Of a stretch of 64,000 nucleotides of DNA, positions 25,012-34,988 are shown piece by piece; the first letter of the stretch is position 1, and every line of letters starts with the position of its first letter. Made by a program: the position numbers and the translations under genes. The notes below the pieces were generated by a model. It did no database searches. It saw nothing but the letters and a program-made list of their open reading frames with translations, and was not told the DNA's origin. This DNA is from Dokdonella sp. (GTDB lineage: Bacteria > Pseudomonadota > Gammaproteobacteria > Xanthomonadales > Rhodanobacteraceae): contig JADJQH010000001.1 in assembly GCA_016712865.1 (NCBI GenBank), positions 248,001-312,000 of the forward strand, read 5' to 3'.

Positions 25012-26124
25012 TTATTCGCCTCCGCTCTCGCCAAGCCAGGCGGCCTTGAGCGCAATCACGCTGGTGATGGCGACTTCATCATCCGCCTCGAGAGGACCGC
25101 TGAAGGTGACGGTCTGACCGGCGCTGCTCACAACCGTCACCGCCTTGGCTGTGAAGCCGTCGCCGCTGCGCACGAACACATAGTCTTCCTTGCCCTGTCG
25201 CACCACCGCGCCTATCGGCACCGTCCAAGCAGCCGCAGTCACCGCGTTGGGCACCAGTGCTTGCACGAACTCCCCGGGGCGCAATTGATCGGCACCCTCG
25301 ATCACATCGGCACGCAGGGTCACCGTCTGGCCCGCGCTGACGGTGGAACCCACGCTGAGTGGCACCGCAACAACGGCACGCTCAGGCACGGTGATTTTCC
25401 GCGTCGTCGCCCCACTCGATGCCCGCGACGCGGGTACCTGTATATCGAGCCACAAGTGCCCGAGCGTCGCCATATGCAACAAGGGCTCGGCGCGATTAAT
25501 GCGCTCGCCGGGTTTGATCTGTATCGACAGCACCGTTGCAGTTGTCTGCGCGAGCAGGGTCAGCCCATCCTGCAAGCTGCCACCGCTCGCGATGCGGTTG
25601 ATGCTGTCAATGTCGAGGCCTGCCAGTCGCAAGGCGGCGCGTGTTTGTCGATCGCGGGCCCCACCACTGTTCGCCGCCGCTTCTGCTTCAAGCACGCGGC
25701 GCCTTGGAATGATGCCTTCGGCGAAGAGTTCGCGCTCGCGCTTCAGTGTCTGTTGAGCGAGCCGGCTGGCGCTCGCTGCCTCCATCAGTTGCAGTTGCAG
25801 CTCGCCAAACTCGGGGCTGGCCAATCGCAACAGCGGATCGCCCGCACGCACGGTCTGGTTCTCGCCGACCAGGATCCTGTCCACCATGCCGGCAACCGGC
25901 GCGCTGACTACCTGTTCGTTTTGTGGGGGCAACACCACCCGCGCCGGATAGGTCATGCCACCCGGTAGCGTGTTGCTGTCCAAACGCTGCACCGTGATGT
26001 CCAGTGACTTCATCTGGGCGGCCGACACTTTGAAGCTATCGGCGGCGTAGGCCACCGGCAGGGCGAGCAACAGTGCAGAGCAAAGTACTGTCTTGGAGAG
26101 GACAGTTCCAAAAAGGCGATTCAT
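25012..26124 (-). CDS. RND efflux periplasmic adaptor of system 2
   Basis: A 370-residue membrane fusion protein with signal peptide (TVLCSALLLALPVAYAAD), lipoyl halves (VVSAPVAGMVDRILVGENQTVRAG and LSIQIKPGERINRAEPLLHM), a coiled-coil hairpin between them and beta-barrel domains. It lacks the N-terminal metal-binding domain seen in the CusB of this window. The open frame upstream of 26124 is low in protein character, so the start is set at MNRLFGTVL. It is the first gene of the operon running to about 18.4 kb. Confidence 0.9.
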   Translation of the reverse strand: MNRLFGTVLSKTVLCSALLLALPVAYAADSFKVSAAQMKSLDITVQRLDSNTLPGGMTYPARVVLPPQNEQVVSAPVAGMVDRILVGENQTVRAGDPLLRLASPEFGELQLQLMEAASASRLAQQTLKRERELFAEGIIPRRRVLEAEAAANSGGARDRQTRAALRLAGLDIDSINRIASGGSLQDGLTLLAQTTATVLSIQIKPGERINRAEPLLHMATLGHLWLDIQVPASRASSGATTRKITVPERAVVAVPLSVGSTVSAGQTVTLRADVIEGADQLRPGEFVQALVPNAVTAAAWTVPIGAVVRQGKEDYVFVRSGDGFTAKAVTVVSSAGQTVTFSGPLEADDEVAITSVIALKAAWLGESGGE

Positions 26125-26623
26125 GAGTGTAAAACTCCGAGATTGCAAAAGAAATATATATGAACGAGGCGCTGCATCGAGCGGAGCCACGGCTTCGCCC
26201 AGCGACTGCGGATGCAGGTGCGCGATCAGGGCAAATCGAGGCGTGGCCGTGGGCAGAACGCCAGCGACGTACTCGCAGGCCAACCCATGTACAGCGAGGT
26301 CCCGTCGTGCGTTTTTAGTTGGATTGGACGTCAGCTCATACGCAGTCGGGATGGCCTTTGCTGGCGATGTTCCTGCAGCAGGTAGCCAGACGATGGTTGA
26401 GCTGTTCGCTGAGTTGGGCGTAGGCGCACGTGCCAGCAAGTGATCTCGCCAACAAGCCACGCACGCAGAAGCACACAACGATTGCATGGCGCGCCTGAAA
26501 GAGACGGCACCACGCGCCCCGGCAAATGCCAAGGCGAGAAACCTAAGCGGAAACAGACCTCACCTCCAGATCGAGACCAACGCAGAAGCAAGCCACCCTG
26601 AAACAGGCAGCGCTACGACGGCA
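26125..26623. other. Region without a recognisable gene
   Basis: About 500 bp upstream of the system 2 adaptor. The open frames on both strands have no protein-like character. It must hold the promoter for the minus-strand operon, but I could not pick out a convincing -35/-10 pair or operator. Confidence 0.5.
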
Positions 26624-26995
26624 TCAGGCGATCGGAGGTCGGAAAAGTGAGGCGAGCTGCGGGGGCCTCGTCGAGGGAAAATCCACCACAGGCAATTTGG
26701 AAGCGGCGGGTACTACCGGCGAAGAAACCCACGCCGTCCAGATGTTGGCCGAAGAACCCGTATCAACCTGGTGCATCAGCCCATGGGCACCCGTAAAGTG
26801 ATCGGGATCAGGAGTTGGGGCGCGGTTGTCAGGTTGGTCATGGCCATGATCGTTGGCACCAGCCAGCGTCGCATGCTCGACATCATGCAGCGTGCTCAAC
26901 TGGTTGAGCATCGGCCGGACCATCACTCCCAGCATCAACAGCACCAGAAAACTGGTGCGCACGGTTGATCGCAGAAGTGAGGAAATGCGGGGCAT
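26624..26995 (-). CDS. Small membrane-linked protein, CzcI/DUF2946-like
   Basis: A 123-residue protein with one N-terminal hydrophobic segment (SFLVLLMLGVMVRPML), a His/Asp-rich middle (HDVEHATLAGANDHGHDQ) and a Pro-rich end (PSTRPPQLASLFRPPIA). The last pattern is common in small proteins encoded ahead of czc-type operons (CzcI and DUF2946 relatives), so I place it there with caution. The start at 26995 gives the cleanest signal-like segment. It lies upstream of the system 2 operon, on the same strand. Confidence 0.6.
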   Translation of the reverse strand: MPRISSLLRSTVRTSFLVLLMLGVMVRPMLNQLSTLHDVEHATLAGANDHGHDQPDNRAPTPDPDHFTGAHGLMHQVDTGSSANIWTAWVSSPVVPAASKLPVVDFPSTRPPQLASLFRPPIA

Positions 26996-27109
26996 CCAAA
27001 TAGAGTACGACACGAGCATGACGTCCACAACCGTAATGCGCAAAGCCCCTCCTTTGCGGAGGCGGCTACTCCCCAGTGACGGGGGTCAAAATAGCAATGT
27101 AGGATCCTC

Positions 27110-27134
27110 GTGTCGACGCCCCGGGGGGCGACAC
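27110..27134. promoter_or_regulatory. Strong inverted repeat in a divergent promoter region
   Basis: GTGTCG (27110-27115) pairs with CGACAC (27129-27134), with a GC-rich middle that nearly continues the stem. It lies in the 377 bp between the minus-strand gene at 26624 and the plus-strand gene at 27373, a stretch with no other gene. It could be an operator or a terminator; no regulator for it is present in the window. Confidence 0.4.
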
Positions 27135-27372
27135 AAGTTCGCGCGCGTTGAACTGACACAATGTTTGGCGCGTCAATTTTGACTTTCATTGAAAGGAATT
27201 TGCGGGAATGGCTTTCTTCTCTCACTGACCGCACCCGCATTCGCGACTGCCAGACGAAGCCTTCGATGAACCTGTGCGTACTAATGCGGTCACATATGGG
27301 CGACTACTCTGCCGGAACCTTCATGTCATTCGCTAAAATGCCGATCAGATCTGGAAGCCCGAAATCGCTGTG

Positions 27373-27753
27373 ATGACCCGCAGAGGCCATCGACGCTTGC
27401 GAGTAGCCATTGTGGTGACGATCTGTCTGTTGATCCAGCAGATTACCCTGGCCGCCTATGCCTGCACGATGACGATGGCCCCGATCGCTTCCGTCGCCAT
27501 GACCGCGAACTGTGCGGCCATGGAGAATCAACGGAACCATCCGCCAACGGCGCTGTGCCAGAAGCACTGCTCGCCTGACCCGACCTCCGAGATCCACCAA
27601 AGCCTTCCGAGCGTGCCGGCGCTGGCATTGCCGCCGGTGACATTTGGCCCCGTGATCTCTCGAATCTCCACCGGTGAGTCTTTCGCGCCGGACAGCTCAC
27701 TTGCCCGGTCGCATCCGCCGCCGCGCCTGCGCTACTGCCGCCTGCTGATCTAG
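27373..27753 (+). CDS. Small secreted Cys/Met protein ahead of cusCBA
   Basis: A 126-residue protein with a signal-like start (LRVAIVVTICLLIQQITLAAYAC) and a mature part holding several Cys and Met (CTMTMAP, TANCAAMENQ, LCQKHCSPD). It ends in a basic Pro/Arg tail. I do not recognise a named family, but size, layout and place resemble small copper-linked periplasmic proteins such as CopL. It lies about 80 bp before cusC and is probably in the same operon. A GTG at 27370 is an alternative start. Confidence 0.7.
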   Translation: MTRRGHRRLRVAIVVTICLLIQQITLAAYACTMTMAPIASVAMTANCAAMENQRNHPPTALCQKHCSPDPTSEIHQSLPSVPALALPPVTFGPVISRISTGESFAPDSSLARSHPPPRLRYCRLLI

Positions 27754-27831
27754 ATCTCCGTCCCGTACCTGCCATTCGTCGCACCGCTTCTGCGATAGCG
27801 ATGCTCTTGCGCTTGTGTGTTCGGAGTTCCC

Positions 27832-29178
27832 ATGAATGTTTTAAAGCTGAGTGCGTGTGTGCCCGTTTTGGTACGCACGCAATGCCCGTCCCTTATTCTT
27901 CGCATCGCCGCCCTGGTGATGGTGATCGTGGCCCCGTTTTCCCGCACGATGGCGGCTGACAACGCACTTACGATCAACGAAGCCGTCCGGCTCGCCGCTG
28001 AACGTGCTCCGATGCTCCTTGCGAGGCAGTCCTCTCGCGTCGCTGCCTCGGAAGACTTGGTGCGTTCCGATGCCTTGCCGGATCCAACGCTCACCTTAGG
28101 CGTGCAGAACCTGCCCATTGGTGGGCAGGACGCGTTTACCGTTTCACGCGATCGAATGACGATGCGGCGGATCGGTCTTTCGCAAGCGTTGCCTTCCCGT
28201 AGCAAACGCGATGCGAGACGCGAATTCGCACACGCTCGGCTTGAACAAGCGGACGCCGAGGCGCTGGCCACTGCACTGGATATCAAGCGCGCCACGGCGA
28301 GAGCGTGGGTACATCGGTGGGCGGCGGAAAAGGAGCGAGATCTACTCGGCGAGCTTCGTGAACAAGCAGGACTATCGGTTCAGGCGACGCAGGCGCGATT
28401 GCGCGGCGGCAGCGGTTCCGCCAGCGATGCATTGGCTGCGCGCAGCGCTGAACTGGAGCTGCAGAACCGGATCGACGAAGCCGATGTCCGCATCGAGCAG
28501 GCTCACGCCGGCCTGGAGCGCTGGTTGGGCGAGCTGCCAGAAAGGGCCCTGGCGCCGCCTCCGGATTTTTCCCGCGCCCCTTTCCAGGAAGCCGAGTTGC
28601 TGGCCGATCTGGATCGTCAAGGCCCGCTGCTGAGCTGGGATGCCCGGGAAGCTGCCGCCGCCGCCGCAGTGGCCCTGGCTCGCGCCGAGAAGCGGCCCGA
28701 CTGGAGTGTCAGCGCCGGCGTGGCGCGCCGCGGCGCTGGCGCATCGAATGTGATCTGGCTGGAAGTCGGAGTGGGACTGCCGCTGTTCTCCGGCAACCGT
28801 CAGGATCGCGGTGTCAGCGCACGCACGGCGGATCTCGATGCCATCCGCGCGACACGCGAGGATGCCCGTCGCATGCAAGCCGAATCCATACGCAAGGATT
28901 TTGCGCTTTGGGAAGGCTTGATTCGCCAAGAGGTTCGCTTGCGCGACACGTTGCTGCCGTTGTCCCGCGATCGCAGTCGCACCGCACTGGCCGCCTACGC
29001 CGGTGGTGCCTCACTGCAGGACTGGCTGGATGCGCGACGCGACGAGATCGACACCCGCATTGACTATGCCGAGGTCCTCGCTCGATGGGGTCAAGCCTGG
29101 GTCGAACTGGCCTATCTGCTGCCGGATACCGATGTGGATTCGGCGCACTCCCCAATCACCCAGGAGTCGACACGATGA
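27832..29178 (+). CDS. cusC: CusC-like outer-membrane factor
   Basis: A 448-residue TolC-family channel with signal sequence (LRIAALVMVIVAPFSRTMAAD) and two coiled-coil repeats (LTINEAVRLAAERAPML; ARAEKRPDWSVSAGVARRG). The ATG at 27832 has a GGAG at the proper distance; an in-frame ATG 15 bp upstream lacks one. The stop overlaps cusB as ATGA. Assignment to Cu/Ag rests on the downstream CusA. Confidence 0.9.
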   Translation: MNVLKLSACVPVLVRTQCPSLILRIAALVMVIVAPFSRTMAADNALTINEAVRLAAERAPMLLARQSSRVAASEDLVRSDALPDPTLTLGVQNLPIGGQDAFTVSRDRMTMRRIGLSQALPSRSKRDARREFAHARLEQADAEALATALDIKRATARAWVHRWAAEKERDLLGELREQAGLSVQATQARLRGGSGSASDALAARSAELELQNRIDEADVRIEQAHAGLERWLGELPERALAPPPDFSRAPFQEAELLADLDRQGPLLSWDAREAAAAAAVALARAEKRPDWSVSAGVARRGAGASNVIWLEVGVGLPLFSGNRQDRGVSARTADLDAIRATREDARRMQAESIRKDFALWEGLIRQEVRLRDTLLPLSRDRSRTALAAYAGGASLQDWLDARRDEIDTRIDYAEVLARWGQAWVELAYLLPDTDVDSAHSPITQESTR

Positions 29179-30701
29179 ACCGTTCACTCAAGCGTCCTGC
29201 CCTCTGGGTCAGTGCCATTCTGGTCATTCTGACGTTGCTCGAAGGGGCCAACTACTGGTTCGGGTTTCGACGGGCTGCCGACATGGATTCCGGCACGAGC
29301 GGCGAAAAGACCGTTCTGTATTGGTACGACCCGATGGTTCCCGACAAGCACTTCGAGAAATCCGGGAAGTCGCCCTTCATGGACATGCAACTCGTGCCCA
29401 AATACGCGCAAACCACTGCCGCCGCCAAGGCCGAACCGATGTACTGGTACGACCCGATGATCCCCGACAAGCATTTTGACAAGCCCGGCAAATCACCCTT
29501 CATGGACATGCAGTTGGTGCCCAAATATCCCGATGGAGCGGGTGACGATGGCGGGTCGATTCGGATAAGTCCCGCCACCTTGCAAAATCTTGGCGTGCGA
29601 ACCAGCCAGGTTGAATCGGGCACCTTATCGGCCGCGGCGCACGTTCCCGGCAGCGTTGCCTGGGACCAACGATCGGCCTTCGAGATCAACGCACGCGTCG
29701 ATGGTGTGGTCGATATCCTTGGCATTCGAGCGCCCTATGAAACCGTGCGCAAAGGCCAGGCGCTGGCCGAGCTGATTGCACCGGAATGGAGCGCGGCTGC
29801 GCAGGAATATCTCGAACTTGGGCGCGCCGAATCTGCCGATGCCCGTGCGTTGCGAAGCGCCGCACGCCATCGGCTGCTGGTACTGGGCATGGACGAGGGG
29901 CAGATCCGCCATTTGCGTGGAGGAAATCCTCGCGTGGTAGTGCGTGCGCCAGCCGATGGTGTCGTAAGCTCGTTACAGGTGCGCCAAGGTCAGCGGGTTC
30001 AGGCAGGCATGCCATTGATGACGATCCATGGGCTCGATACGGTCTGGGTCGAGGCGGCCATCCCGCAAGCCCAGGCGGCCGGTATCGTGCCGGGCACAGA
30101 GGTTATCGCTGAGGTTAGCGCGTTCCCTGGCGAATCGTTCCGGGGTTCGGTCGAGTCCTTGCTTCCCGATCTTGATGCGGGCACGCGAACCCAGATGGCG
30201 CGCATCGTCCTCGACAATCCCGGACACCGGCTCGCACCGGGCATGTTTGCGGACTTGCAGTTCGCAAGCGACACGCGTGATTCCCATCTCTTGATTCCTG
30301 ACGGCGCTTTGATCGCTACCGGCACCGATGCGCGCGTGATTGTGGTCGTGGACGATGGAACGTTCCGTCCCGTGCGTGTGATCGCAGGCCACTCCGCCGC
30401 CGGCAAGACGGAAATCCTCAAGGGACTGAACGTCGGTGATCGCGTGGTCGTCTCGGGACAGTTTCTGATCGACTCGGAGGCAAGCCTGTCCGGCGCGCTG
30501 GACCGCTTGTCCACACCCGACGGAGACATGGGAGGCAGCGGCAACGCCGACGACGGCGGCATGCCCGGCATGGACATGCCGGCACCACAACAACCGCCGG
30601 CGATGGACGCGGACATGCGCAATGACGCCGACGCCATGAAGGACATGGCTGCTGATCGGAACATGCCTGGGACGTCGCAATCACAGGAGCACCCACGATG
30701 A
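29175..30701 (+). CDS. cusB: CusB-like adaptor with a duplicated metal-binding domain
   Basis: A 508-residue periplasmic adaptor of the Cu/Ag export complex. After one membrane anchor ([20 protein letters not shown]) there are two copies of the heavy-metal-binding domain, at residues 49-77 and 90-118, each running from YWYDPM(V/I)PDKHF to [10 protein letters not shown] with a 41-residue period. Then come the lipoyl and barrel domains ([19 protein letters not shown]), and a Met/Asp/His tail ([23 protein letters not shown]). Most CusB proteins carry one such domain, so the duplication should raise the number of Cu(I) sites. Coupled to cusC and cusA by ATGA overlaps. Confidence 0.92.
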   Translation: MNRSLKRPALWVSAILVILTLLEGANYWFGFRRAADMDSGTSGEKTVLYWYDPMVPDKHFEKSGKSPFMDMQLVPKYAQTTAAAKAEPMYWYDPMIPDKHFDKPGKSPFMDMQLVPKYPDGAGDDGGSIRISPATLQNLGVRTSQVESGTLSAAAHVPGSVAWDQRSAFEINARVDGVVDILGIRAPYETVRKGQALAELIAPEWSAAAQEYLELGRAESADARALRSAARHRLLVLGMDEGQIRHLRGGNPRVVVRAPADGVVSSLQVRQGQRVQAGMPLMTIHGLDTVWVEAAIPQAQAAGIVPGTEVIAEVSAFPGESFRGSVESLLPDLDAGTRTQMARIVLDNPGHRLAPGMFADLQFASDTRDSHLLIPDGALIATGTDARVIVVVDDGTFRPVRVIAGHSAAGKTEILKGLNVGDRVVVSGQFLIDSEASLSGALDRLSTPDGDMGGSGNADDGGMPGMDMPAPQQPPAMDADMRNDADAMKDMAADRNMPGTSQSQEHPR

Positions 30702-33700
30702 TTGCGCGCATCATCCACTGGTCGATCGGCAATCGTTTCCTCGTCTTGCTGGCTGCCGCCGCCCTGGCCGTCGCTGGCGTCCTTGCCATCGAACGTACGC
30801 CCCTGGATGCACTGCCGGATCTGTCGGACACCCAGGTGATCCTGCGCACCAGTTGGCCCGGACAAGCGCCGCAGATCGTCGAGGATCAGGTCACCTATCC
30901 GCTGGCGACCACCATGATGTCGGTACCGGGAGCGACCACGGTGCGCGCCTTCTCGTTCTTCGGCGATTCGTACGTCTACGTGTTGTTCGCCGATGGCACC
31001 GATCCCTACTGGGCGCGCTCACGCGTGCTCGAATATCTGAGCCAGGTCCGCGACAAGCTGCCCGAGGGCGTGAGCCCCACGCTCGGACCGGATGCCACGG
31101 GCGTCGGCTGGATCTACGAATATGCCTTGGTCGATCGCAGCGGCCAACATGATCTCGGTGAACTGCGTGGCTTGCAGGACTGGTTCCTGCGCTATCGGCT
31201 CAAGACCGTTCCTGACGTCGCCGAAGTCGCCAGCATCGGCGGCATGGTGCGGGCCTGGCAAGTCGTCGTCGATCCGCAGGCGCTCGCGGCGCGAGGACTG
31301 ACAGTTCAGCAGGTCAAGACCGCGATCCGCGACGCCAATGGAGCCAGCGGGGGTTCGGTGATCGAGCAAGGCGAGGCCGAACTGATGGTGCGCAGTGTGG
31401 GCTACCTGGCCTCACAAGTGGAATTTGAGAGCATCCCCCTGCAGACCGGAAGAGACGGAGTGCCGGTGTTGTTGCGCGATGTCGCCCAGATTCGGCGCGG
31501 ACCGACACTGCGGCGCGGGATTTCCGAGCTTGACGGTCAGGGCGAAGTCGCCGGCGGCGTCGTCATCTTGCGCTCGGGCAAGAACGCACTCACAGCGATC
31601 GATGCGGTCAAGGCGCGCCTGCAGGAGCTCAAAGCCAGTTTGCCTGAGGGCGTCGAGATCGTTCCGACCTACGACCGATCGGTCCTGATCCGCGCCGCGG
31701 TCGACAACCTGTCGCACAAGCTGATCGAGGAATTCCTGGTTGTGGCCTTGGTCTGCGCGCTGTTCCTCTGGCACCTGCGTTCATCGCTGGTCGCGGTGAT
31801 CACATTGCCGCTCGGCGTGCTGGCCGCGTTCATCGTCATGCAATGGCAAGGCGTGAGTGCCAACCTGATGTCTCTGGGCGGCATCGCGATCGCCATCGGC
31901 GCGATGGTCGATGCGGCCGTGGTGATGATCGAGAACACGCACAAGCACATCGAGGCCTGGCAGTTGGCCCATGAAGATCGCGATGAGCCCAGCGCATCGG
32001 AACGCTGGGGCCTTGTTGGTGCGGCGGTGGCTGAAGTGGGCCCAGCCCTCTTTGTCAGCCTGCTCGTGATCACGCTTTCGTTCCTGCCGGTGTTTGCATT
32101 GGGTGCGCAGGAGGGACGGCTGTTCAAGCCCTTGGCCTACACCAAGACCTACGCCATGGCTGCCGCCGCGGGGCTGTCGATCACCTTGATCCCGGTTTTG
32201 ATGGGTTATCTGGTGCGTGGCCGCATTCGGTCCGAGCACGCCAATCCGGTCAATCGTGCGTTGACCGCGGTGTATCGGCCTGCACTAGGCTGGGTCTTGA
32301 AAGCACCAAAAATGGTGCTGTTGGCCGCCGGGATCGTGCTGGTTTCGGCGGTGTTGCCATGGAGCCGCTTGGGCAGTGAATTCATGCCGCCGTTGAATGA
32401 AGGGACGCTCCTGTACATGCCCACCGCGCTGCCCAGTCTCTCTGCAGGCAAGGCTTCCCAGCTTCTGCAACTGACCGACCGGATGCTCAAGACCGTACCC
32501 GAAGTCGAGCATGTCTTCGGCAAGGCTGGGCGCGCCGATTCGGCCACCGATCCCGCACCCTTGACCATGTTCGAAACCACGATCACTTTCAAACCAAAGG
32601 CGCAGTGGCGTGCCGGGATGACGATCGAAAAGCTCAAAGGTGAGCTTGATGCCGCTGTGAGGGTGCCCGGTCTGACCAATCTGTTTGTCTACCCGATCCG
32701 CAACCGCATCGACATGCTCGCGACCGGCATCAAGAGTCCAATCGGCATCAAGGTACTGGGTCCGGATACCCGCCGACTGGAGCAATTGGCATCGCAGATC
32801 GAAGCGGTGGCCAAGGCGGTCCCCGGGGTGAGTTCGGTGATCTCGGATCGCGCTGCAGGGGGACGATACGTCGATATCACCGTGCGGCGAGACGCTGCGG
32901 CCCGATATGGCCTGACACAGGCCGCCGTGCAGTCCTTGCTGGCCATGACCGTAGGCGGGGCACCGATCGACCAGACGGTCGAGGGCCTTGAGCGCTACCC
33001 GATTGTGTTGCGTTATCCACGAATCCAACGCGATTCACTGTCTGCGCTTCGCGAGATGCCGATCGTCACCGCCAATGGCAGCCAGATCACCCTTGGGCAG
33101 GTAGCGGATATCGGTCTCAGCGGAGGTCCGCCGATGCTTAAGAGCGAAAACGGGCAGCTGGCGACGTATGTCTACGTCGATACGTCGAACTCCGATCTTG
33201 TCGCACAAGTCGAAGCGATCCGGCAGGCGGTGGCTGCAAAACTTGACCTGCCCGCTGGCTACACGTTGGCCTGGTCGGGCCAGTTCGAGTATCTGCAACA
33301 TGCCTTGGAGCGATTGCGCCTTGTGGTGCCGGCAACGCTTGGCATCGTTTTCCTGCTGATTTATCTGGTGTTCCGCCGGGTCGACGATGCATTGATCATC
33401 ATGCTCAGCCTCCCGCTTGCGCTGGTGGGCGGGCTTTGGCTGATCTGGCTGCTCGGGCATTCGATCTCGGTGGCGACCCTGATCGGATTTATCGCGCTTG
33501 CCGGCGTGGCAGCGGAATTCGGCATCATCATGCTGCTGTACTTGTGGCACGCGTGGGAAAGACAACTCGCGATAAACCCCGCTGCGGGCGATGCAGAACT
33601 CGATATCGCAATTCGCGAAGGTGCTCTCCAGCGTGTGCGGCCCAAAGCCATGACGATCGCTGTCATCCTGGCAGGCCTGCTTCCAATCATGATCGGGACC

Positions 33701-33862
33701 GGAGCAGGCTCGGAAGTCATGCAGCGCATTGCCGCACCCATGGTCGGTGGCATGATCACGGCTCCCCTGTTGTCGATGCTCGTTATTCCAGCGGCGTTCC
33801 GGCTATCGCGCCGCCGCGACCTTGCGCGACGTGCCCAACACAATTTGAAAGCCATGACATGA
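30698..33862 (+). CDS. cusA: CusA Cu(I)/Ag(I) RND efflux pump (pump 3)
   Basis: A 1054-residue HME-RND pump with the Cu/Ag-type TM4 motif [22 protein letters not shown]-terminal [13 protein letters not shown] and Met residues along the periplasmic path (for example [15 protein letters not shown] and EMPIV) also fit CusA. It forms a tripartite complex with the CusC and CusB proteins encoded just upstream and takes Cu(I)/Ag(I) from the periplasm or cytoplasm to the outside. No CusF or CusRS genes are found nearby. Confidence 0.95.
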   Translation: MIARIIHWSIGNRFLVLLAAAALAVAGVLAIERTPLDALPDLSDTQVILRTSWPGQAPQIVEDQVTYPLATTMMSVPGATTVRAFSFFGDSYVYVLFADGTDPYWARSRVLEYLSQVRDKLPEGVSPTLGPDATGVGWIYEYALVDRSGQHDLGELRGLQDWFLRYRLKTVPDVAEVASIGGMVRAWQVVVDPQALAARGLTVQQVKTAIRDANGASGGSVIEQGEAELMVRSVGYLASQVEFESIPLQTGRDGVPVLLRDVAQIRRGPTLRRGISELDGQGEVAGGVVILRSGKNALTAIDAVKARLQELKASLPEGVEIVPTYDRSVLIRAAVDNLSHKLIEEFLVVALVCALFLWHLRSSLVAVITLPLGVLAAFIVMQWQGVSANLMSLGGIAIAIGAMVDAAVVMIENTHKHIEAWQLAHEDRDEPSASERWGLVGAAVAEVGPALFVSLLVITLSFLPVFALGAQEGRLFKPLAYTKTYAMAAAAGLSITLIPVLMGYLVRGRIRSEHANPVNRALTAVYRPALGWVLKAPKMVLLAAGIVLVSAVLPWSRLGSEFMPPLNEGTLLYMPTALPSLSAGKASQLLQLTDRMLKTVPEVEHVFGKAGRADSATDPAPLTMFETTITFKPKAQWRAGMTIEKLKGELDAAVRVPGLTNLFVYPIRNRIDMLATGIKSPIGIKVLGPDTRRLEQLASQIEAVAKAVPGVSSVISDRAAGGRYVDITVRRDAAARYGLTQAAVQSLLAMTVGGAPIDQTVEGLERYPIVLRYPRIQRDSLSALREMPIVTANGSQITLGQVADIGLSGGPPMLKSENGQLATYVYVDTSNSDLVAQVEAIRQAVAAKLDLPAGYTLAWSGQFEYLQHALERLRLVVPATLGIVFLLIYLVFRRVDDALIIMLSLPLALVGGLWLIWLLGHSISVATLIGFIALAGVAAEFGIIMLLYLWHAWERQLAINPAAGDAELDIAIREGALQRVRPKAMTIAVILAGLLPIMIGTGAGSEVMQRIAAPMVGGMITAPLLSMLVIPAAFRLSRRRDLARRAQHNLKAMT

Positions 33863-34192
33863 GCAAGATCGGACTTCTTCTTCCAAAGGAGTGCTGGCAC
33901 ATCGGCAGGACGAAAATTCGTTGCCAAACGTGAAGGACCCACTGCGGTGGTGGTGTGGATCGGTGGTGTTGGACTCCAGAACCAGGGGGTCAATGCCGCC
34001 GATCCGACCGACAGCGCATGTTTTCGAGATGCCGACAGGTTCTCTGGCGATGGTCATACGAAGTGTTCTTTGAGTGGCTAGGTCAGCCGTGGTGCGTTTC
34101 TCACCTAAAACGCACACTACTAGAGATCCTCATCGCAAAAGTTCAATACCAAAACTTAGGAGCAGTCACTCGTTTCTCCGAACCACGCCACC
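33863..34192. other. Region without a gene between cusA and the Ubl locus
   Basis: The 330 bp hold no convincing frame, RNA or terminator. They mark the boundary where the metal genes end and a functionally unrelated minus-strand block begins, so an insertion junction is expected here. Confidence 0.5.
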
Positions 34193-34792
34193 TCATGGAA
34201 AGTGACCTCGCGCAAGATTGCCCAGCCAAATTTCGAATTCCGCCACAGTGTCGAACGGAAAATCCGCGATCTGTGTCGCCCGAAATGTGGCCAGTTGCGC
34301 GGTATTTCGTTCGAGGCCGTTGTAGCCGAACTCCCTCGTCCCGGTGGCGGCTAGCGCGGACATCCACGCGATCACGTGGCCAACATCTGCTTCGAGGTGA
34401 GCCGCGGTGAGCTTCTGTCCTGTGAGCTGCCCATGCAGGATCTTCTTTCGGTACCGATGGATGCGACTGATCTCCGGGGATAACTGCGCATGTGCGACAC
34501 CGATAAGGTCGGCCTCAGTACATCGTGCGAGGCGCACGATGCCTGATAGGAACGTGCTGGGGTAGAGCTGGCGGTTGGCGAGGATCGCTCTGTTGATCGC
34601 GCTCTGCGCTAGCATGTCCAGACCGAAATGTTGCTGGACGAGAAAGCTAAAAAGTCGACGGGTCTGCTTTTCGTACTTCACCCAGGTAAGGATCAGCGCG
34701 TCGACGCGGCGGGTCGACGCCTGTAACTCCCAGATAGCTTGTACGGTTGCGAATTCGCCTTTTAAGGGATCAGGAATGGTGAGTGTGCCCAT
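34193..34792 (-). CDS. HEPN-like alpha-helical protein, possible RNase effector
   Basis: A 199-residue, mostly helical cytoplasmic protein. Near the middle it has RYRKKILHG (residues 113-121), which fits the Rx4-6H catalytic signature of HEPN RNases (Arg115, His120). HEPN proteins are common effectors of toxin-antitoxin and phage-defence systems. It is the last gene of the minus-strand block, 196 bp after the E1-like gene, so it may use read-through or its own promoter. No other domain is seen. An RNase role is inference from one motif and from context. Confidence 0.65.
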   Translation of the reverse strand: MGTLTIPDPLKGEFATVQAIWELQASTRRVDALILTWVKYEKQTRRLFSFLVQQHFGLDMLAQSAINRAILANRQLYPSTFLSGIVRLARCTEADLIGVAHAQLSPEISRIHRYRKKILHGQLTGQKLTAAHLEADVGHVIAWMSALAATGTREFGYNGLERNTAQLATFRATQIADFPFDTVAEFEIWLGNLARGHFP

Positions 34793-34988
34793 TGGGTCTC
34801 CTCATGTAGTTCAAGCGTTGCCAGGCACGTGCTTGAAAGATTGCTGGGGGTCACTATTGCATCGTCAACGAAATACGACCGTGGCGGCAGCGCTTGCGAT
34901 TTCAAGTGATGCCCAAGCAGGAGGGGTAGCAACCTGGACGCCTCCAATTGGAAATTTCGTGCAAGGCGATCACTTGTTCCAATCTACT

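Noticed and set aside
33955-34015. A tRNA-like stretch (ttggactccagaaccagggggtc) that might mark an attachment site.
   Set aside because: It does not fold into a cloverleaf: the acceptor and D arms are missing and the anticodon stem does not pair. No matching copy was found at the other end of the block.
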